This document shows positions 61,931 through 64,000 of a stretch of 64,000 nucleotides of DNA, in pieces. Numbering within the stretch: position 1 is the stretch's first letter; each line of letters begins with the position of its first letter. This DNA comes from Nageia nagi (taxonomy: Eukaryota; Pinophyta): assembly GCA_050084985.1 (NCBI GenBank), contig JBITNC010000002.1, positions 22,816,001 to 22,880,000 on the forward strand, given 5' to 3'. The translations under genes were made by a program, and so were the position numbers. The notes beneath the pieces are model-generated. The model ran no database searches. It saw only the letters and a program-made list of their open reading frames with translations, and was not told the origin of the DNA.

Positions 61931-63680
61931 TCTAACAATTGAGCACATTGCTTTAATCTTAGTTGTTGATCTTACTGCCACATAAACCAGTTGAGCATGA
62001 TACTTTATCCTATAAAAGAAACCCTCCCTTAGGTCATTTTCATCACATCAAGCTTTATTTGAGCTATCATTTGAGTCATTCATGAGCTTTGGAGTTCTTC
62101 TTATGCTTCTTTTATAGTGTTCAGTTCGTGGGATCTCGTCAGTAAGGTAGAATTTGTCCTTATGAGGTTATGCATTCTTGATCTCTCCTTAATCGGTCTT
62201 GTTGACTTGTACTCCCCTAAAAATGCCCACGCTCTACTACATAGTGTTGTGCTCTATGTTATCTCTACCTGAATCATTATTTCACTATCATTATACTATC
62301 CCTTTTCATTCAATCTCATCACTAGGGCCAGGTCCATTATCTAGTGCATCATACCTCCTCATCCCAGTCCTAGTTGCTTCACCGGAGCCAACATCAACAT
62401 CCATTATCATTATCAAGTATATCGAATGCTCATCATTATTATCTTATCCATGTTTATTAATATTTTTATAATCAAATCCCTTGAATAAGCTTAGGGACTT
62501 GACTGGCTATTGAGGAAGGTTTGCTTCTTAAATAACTTAGGCAACTCCCTAAATCATGTAGGTGCATTTAAAGTGTTCCTTGTTTCCCTTTTTACAAGTT
62601 ACATTTCTAAGTAGGTTGAATCCTAGTTGCAAAAGATAATTAAGGATCCATGTTAAGAAAGTAATCATACAAGTGATACTTAGAAACTTAATCCCATGGT
62701 TTTGATTTGAAGTAAGAAGATATGGCTATATCTTTCACGTTATAAAGTAATGCATTCATTTCTCTTACATGTTTTACGATCACAATGGAACTAATTTAGT
62801 TCTTTTTTTATTGCTCTTTTATTTTTGTTACTAGGTTTGCCATTGAGTTAGTTCTAGATTTGCTTAGATGGGATTGTAGTATTGCATTCATATAGTTACA
62901 TGTTCATCCCTCCTATCTTCTTCTTTCAATGCACCCCACCTATGAATGCGTTAAGTGGGGAAACACGTTATTTCAAATGAGTATAAATAAGGGAAGACAT
63001 AGTTTCAATTAGGTAACTCCTCAAATTATTTACTTTGATATGATGAAATGAGGGTGTAGGTCCCAATATCTAAGCCCTTTGAATTGATCACTTGACGGAT
63101 TTAGATCCCACATGCCTAGAGCATATCAAAGACTCATTGATCTTTTTGAGCCTAAACTATATATAGGAATCCATCAATCGCTAGTTTATTTATCACTTGG
63201 GTCGATTAGCCTCAATTGGATCCTTATCCTCCTTTGGATCACAAGTGATTGTGTGTTGTTACAAGGATGCTCCACATATAATAGTTGATTAGTACAACCA
63301 TTGTAAGCTATGTAAATAGAGATGTTGATGAAAAATCGATAAACCCAACCTATAGATAACCAACCTACCTTATTAGACACTTTATTATACCCACTTTAGG
63401 AAAACCACCATATAAAACTATATCAAAGAGTATACATGATTGTTCTATCATCGTTGTTACAAGTTATTGCTTACTATACCATGCAAAATTACTTTTTATG
63501 ATAATTACTAGGTTTTAGTAGCTTGTAAATTTTAAATGGTAGCACTTAGTTTCTTTAGAAGCAAGATAGATGGTCCCATTCCAAATCCATTCCAAATTTT
63601 TCCACATACAATTTTCCCTCATGTTTAAGGAGGAATTAATGGTAAAAACTAGATGTTAGAGAGAACGAGAAGAGGCCTCA
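61931..63680 (+). other. Upstream region with LTR-like promoter, no gene recognised
   Basis: TCCTATAAAAGAAACCCTCC at about 62,008, followed by a pyrimidine-rich leader, resembles a retroelement LTR promoter on the plus strand. I could not find LTR ends or a partner copy in the window. The rest is unclassified. Confidence 0.35.
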
Positions 63681-64000
63681 TAATCTAGTTCATTCATTTC
63701 AATCCCTAAGAGGTTTATTCTTACATCAGTCATTCCAACTACTAACCCTTATGGAATTATCTTTGTAAAGGATGCAGACTCCTATATCCCCCATGAAAAG
63801 GATTTTGATGAGGTCATGGATGCAAATAATGCATATTTACACCATTATCTTCAATCTCAAGGCATCTCAATTTCTAGAGTTGCATCAACTTCCCCTCCAA
63901 CTATCTCAAATACAACTGCTTGGACTCTATTCATAAAACAAATCAAACCCTATCTATCCCTAACCATGAGTATTATTGATATACTTGTTAGAATCCATGT
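63681..64000 (+). CDS. Unrecognised open frame running off the window end
   Basis: After a TAA near 63,677 the frame stays open for about 106 codons to the edge. It reads SSFISIPKRFILTSVIPTTN, later IIFVKDADSYIPHEKDFDEV and MDANNAYLHHYLQSQGISIS. The first Met is at about 63,817. It may be the start of a retroelement gag (an LTR-like promoter lies 1.7 kb upstream), but I recognise no domain. Confidence 0.35.

Overview
The window looks like a seed-plant nuclear chromosome, most likely from a species with a large, repeat-rich genome. A gymnosperm is plausible, but that is inference from the long transposon-filled introns. There are no prokaryotic signals. The one recognisable host gene lies on the minus strand, with coding sequence from 59,793 down to 15,786. 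I rebuilt it exon by exon: 20 coding exons plus a probable 5' untranslated exon near 61.1-61.35 kb, about 1,280 codons in about 44 kb. It resembles the plant chorein-N / UHRF1BP1-like (BLTP3-type, bridge-like lipid transfer) family. All exon phases join correctly except at two places: a one-base excess in an A6 run in the large exon 16, and a divergent exon 2 that does not restore frame. Coding exon 1 is also tandemly duplicated, and the downstream copy is decayed. The locus is therefore either a damaged gene or one with local assembly errors.

Layout. 1-15,052 is a nest of three Ty1/copia elements. Element C (+) carries gag and protease only. Its 5' LTR was split by element A (-, 5' LTR 5,536-5,996) and element B (+, LTRs 6,080-6,579 and 12,150-12,639). 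A and B are related and sit head to head, with 83 bp of C between them. 15,053-15,785 is the spacer downstream of the host gene. 15,786-19,011 holds exons 20 to 15. The 11.4-kb intron 14 (19,012-30,418) contains a complete non-autonomous LTR element D (19,536-23,938, target duplication CCTTC) and a decayed copia element E on the minus strand (23,986-28,336). Exons 14 to 3 lie between 30,504 and 42,350.

The 16-kb intron 2 (42,460-58,718) contains a 45-bp tandem repeat, a 308-bp tandem duplication, a Ty3/gypsy integrase tail fused to a LINE remnant (46.2-48.96 kb), an old LTR fragment, a complete non-autonomous LTR element J (51,311-54,532, target duplication TTTTC), a gypsy pol fragment K (55.1-56.36 kb) and a copia 3' LTR (from 56,371). 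Exon 2, the decayed exon-1 copy and exon 1 follow. Upstream of the gene (61.4-64 kb) are a degenerate tandem repeat, a TATA-containing LTR-like stretch and an unrecognised reading frame that runs off the window end.

The retroelements do not act with the host gene. They account for its intron lengths, and one or more may have affected its integrity. I found no tRNA or rRNA genes, no CRISPR array and no clear new molecular system. The most unusual points are the reconstructed long gene with its damaged frame and duplicated first exon, the divergent nested LTR pair, and the two complete but pol-less LTR elements.
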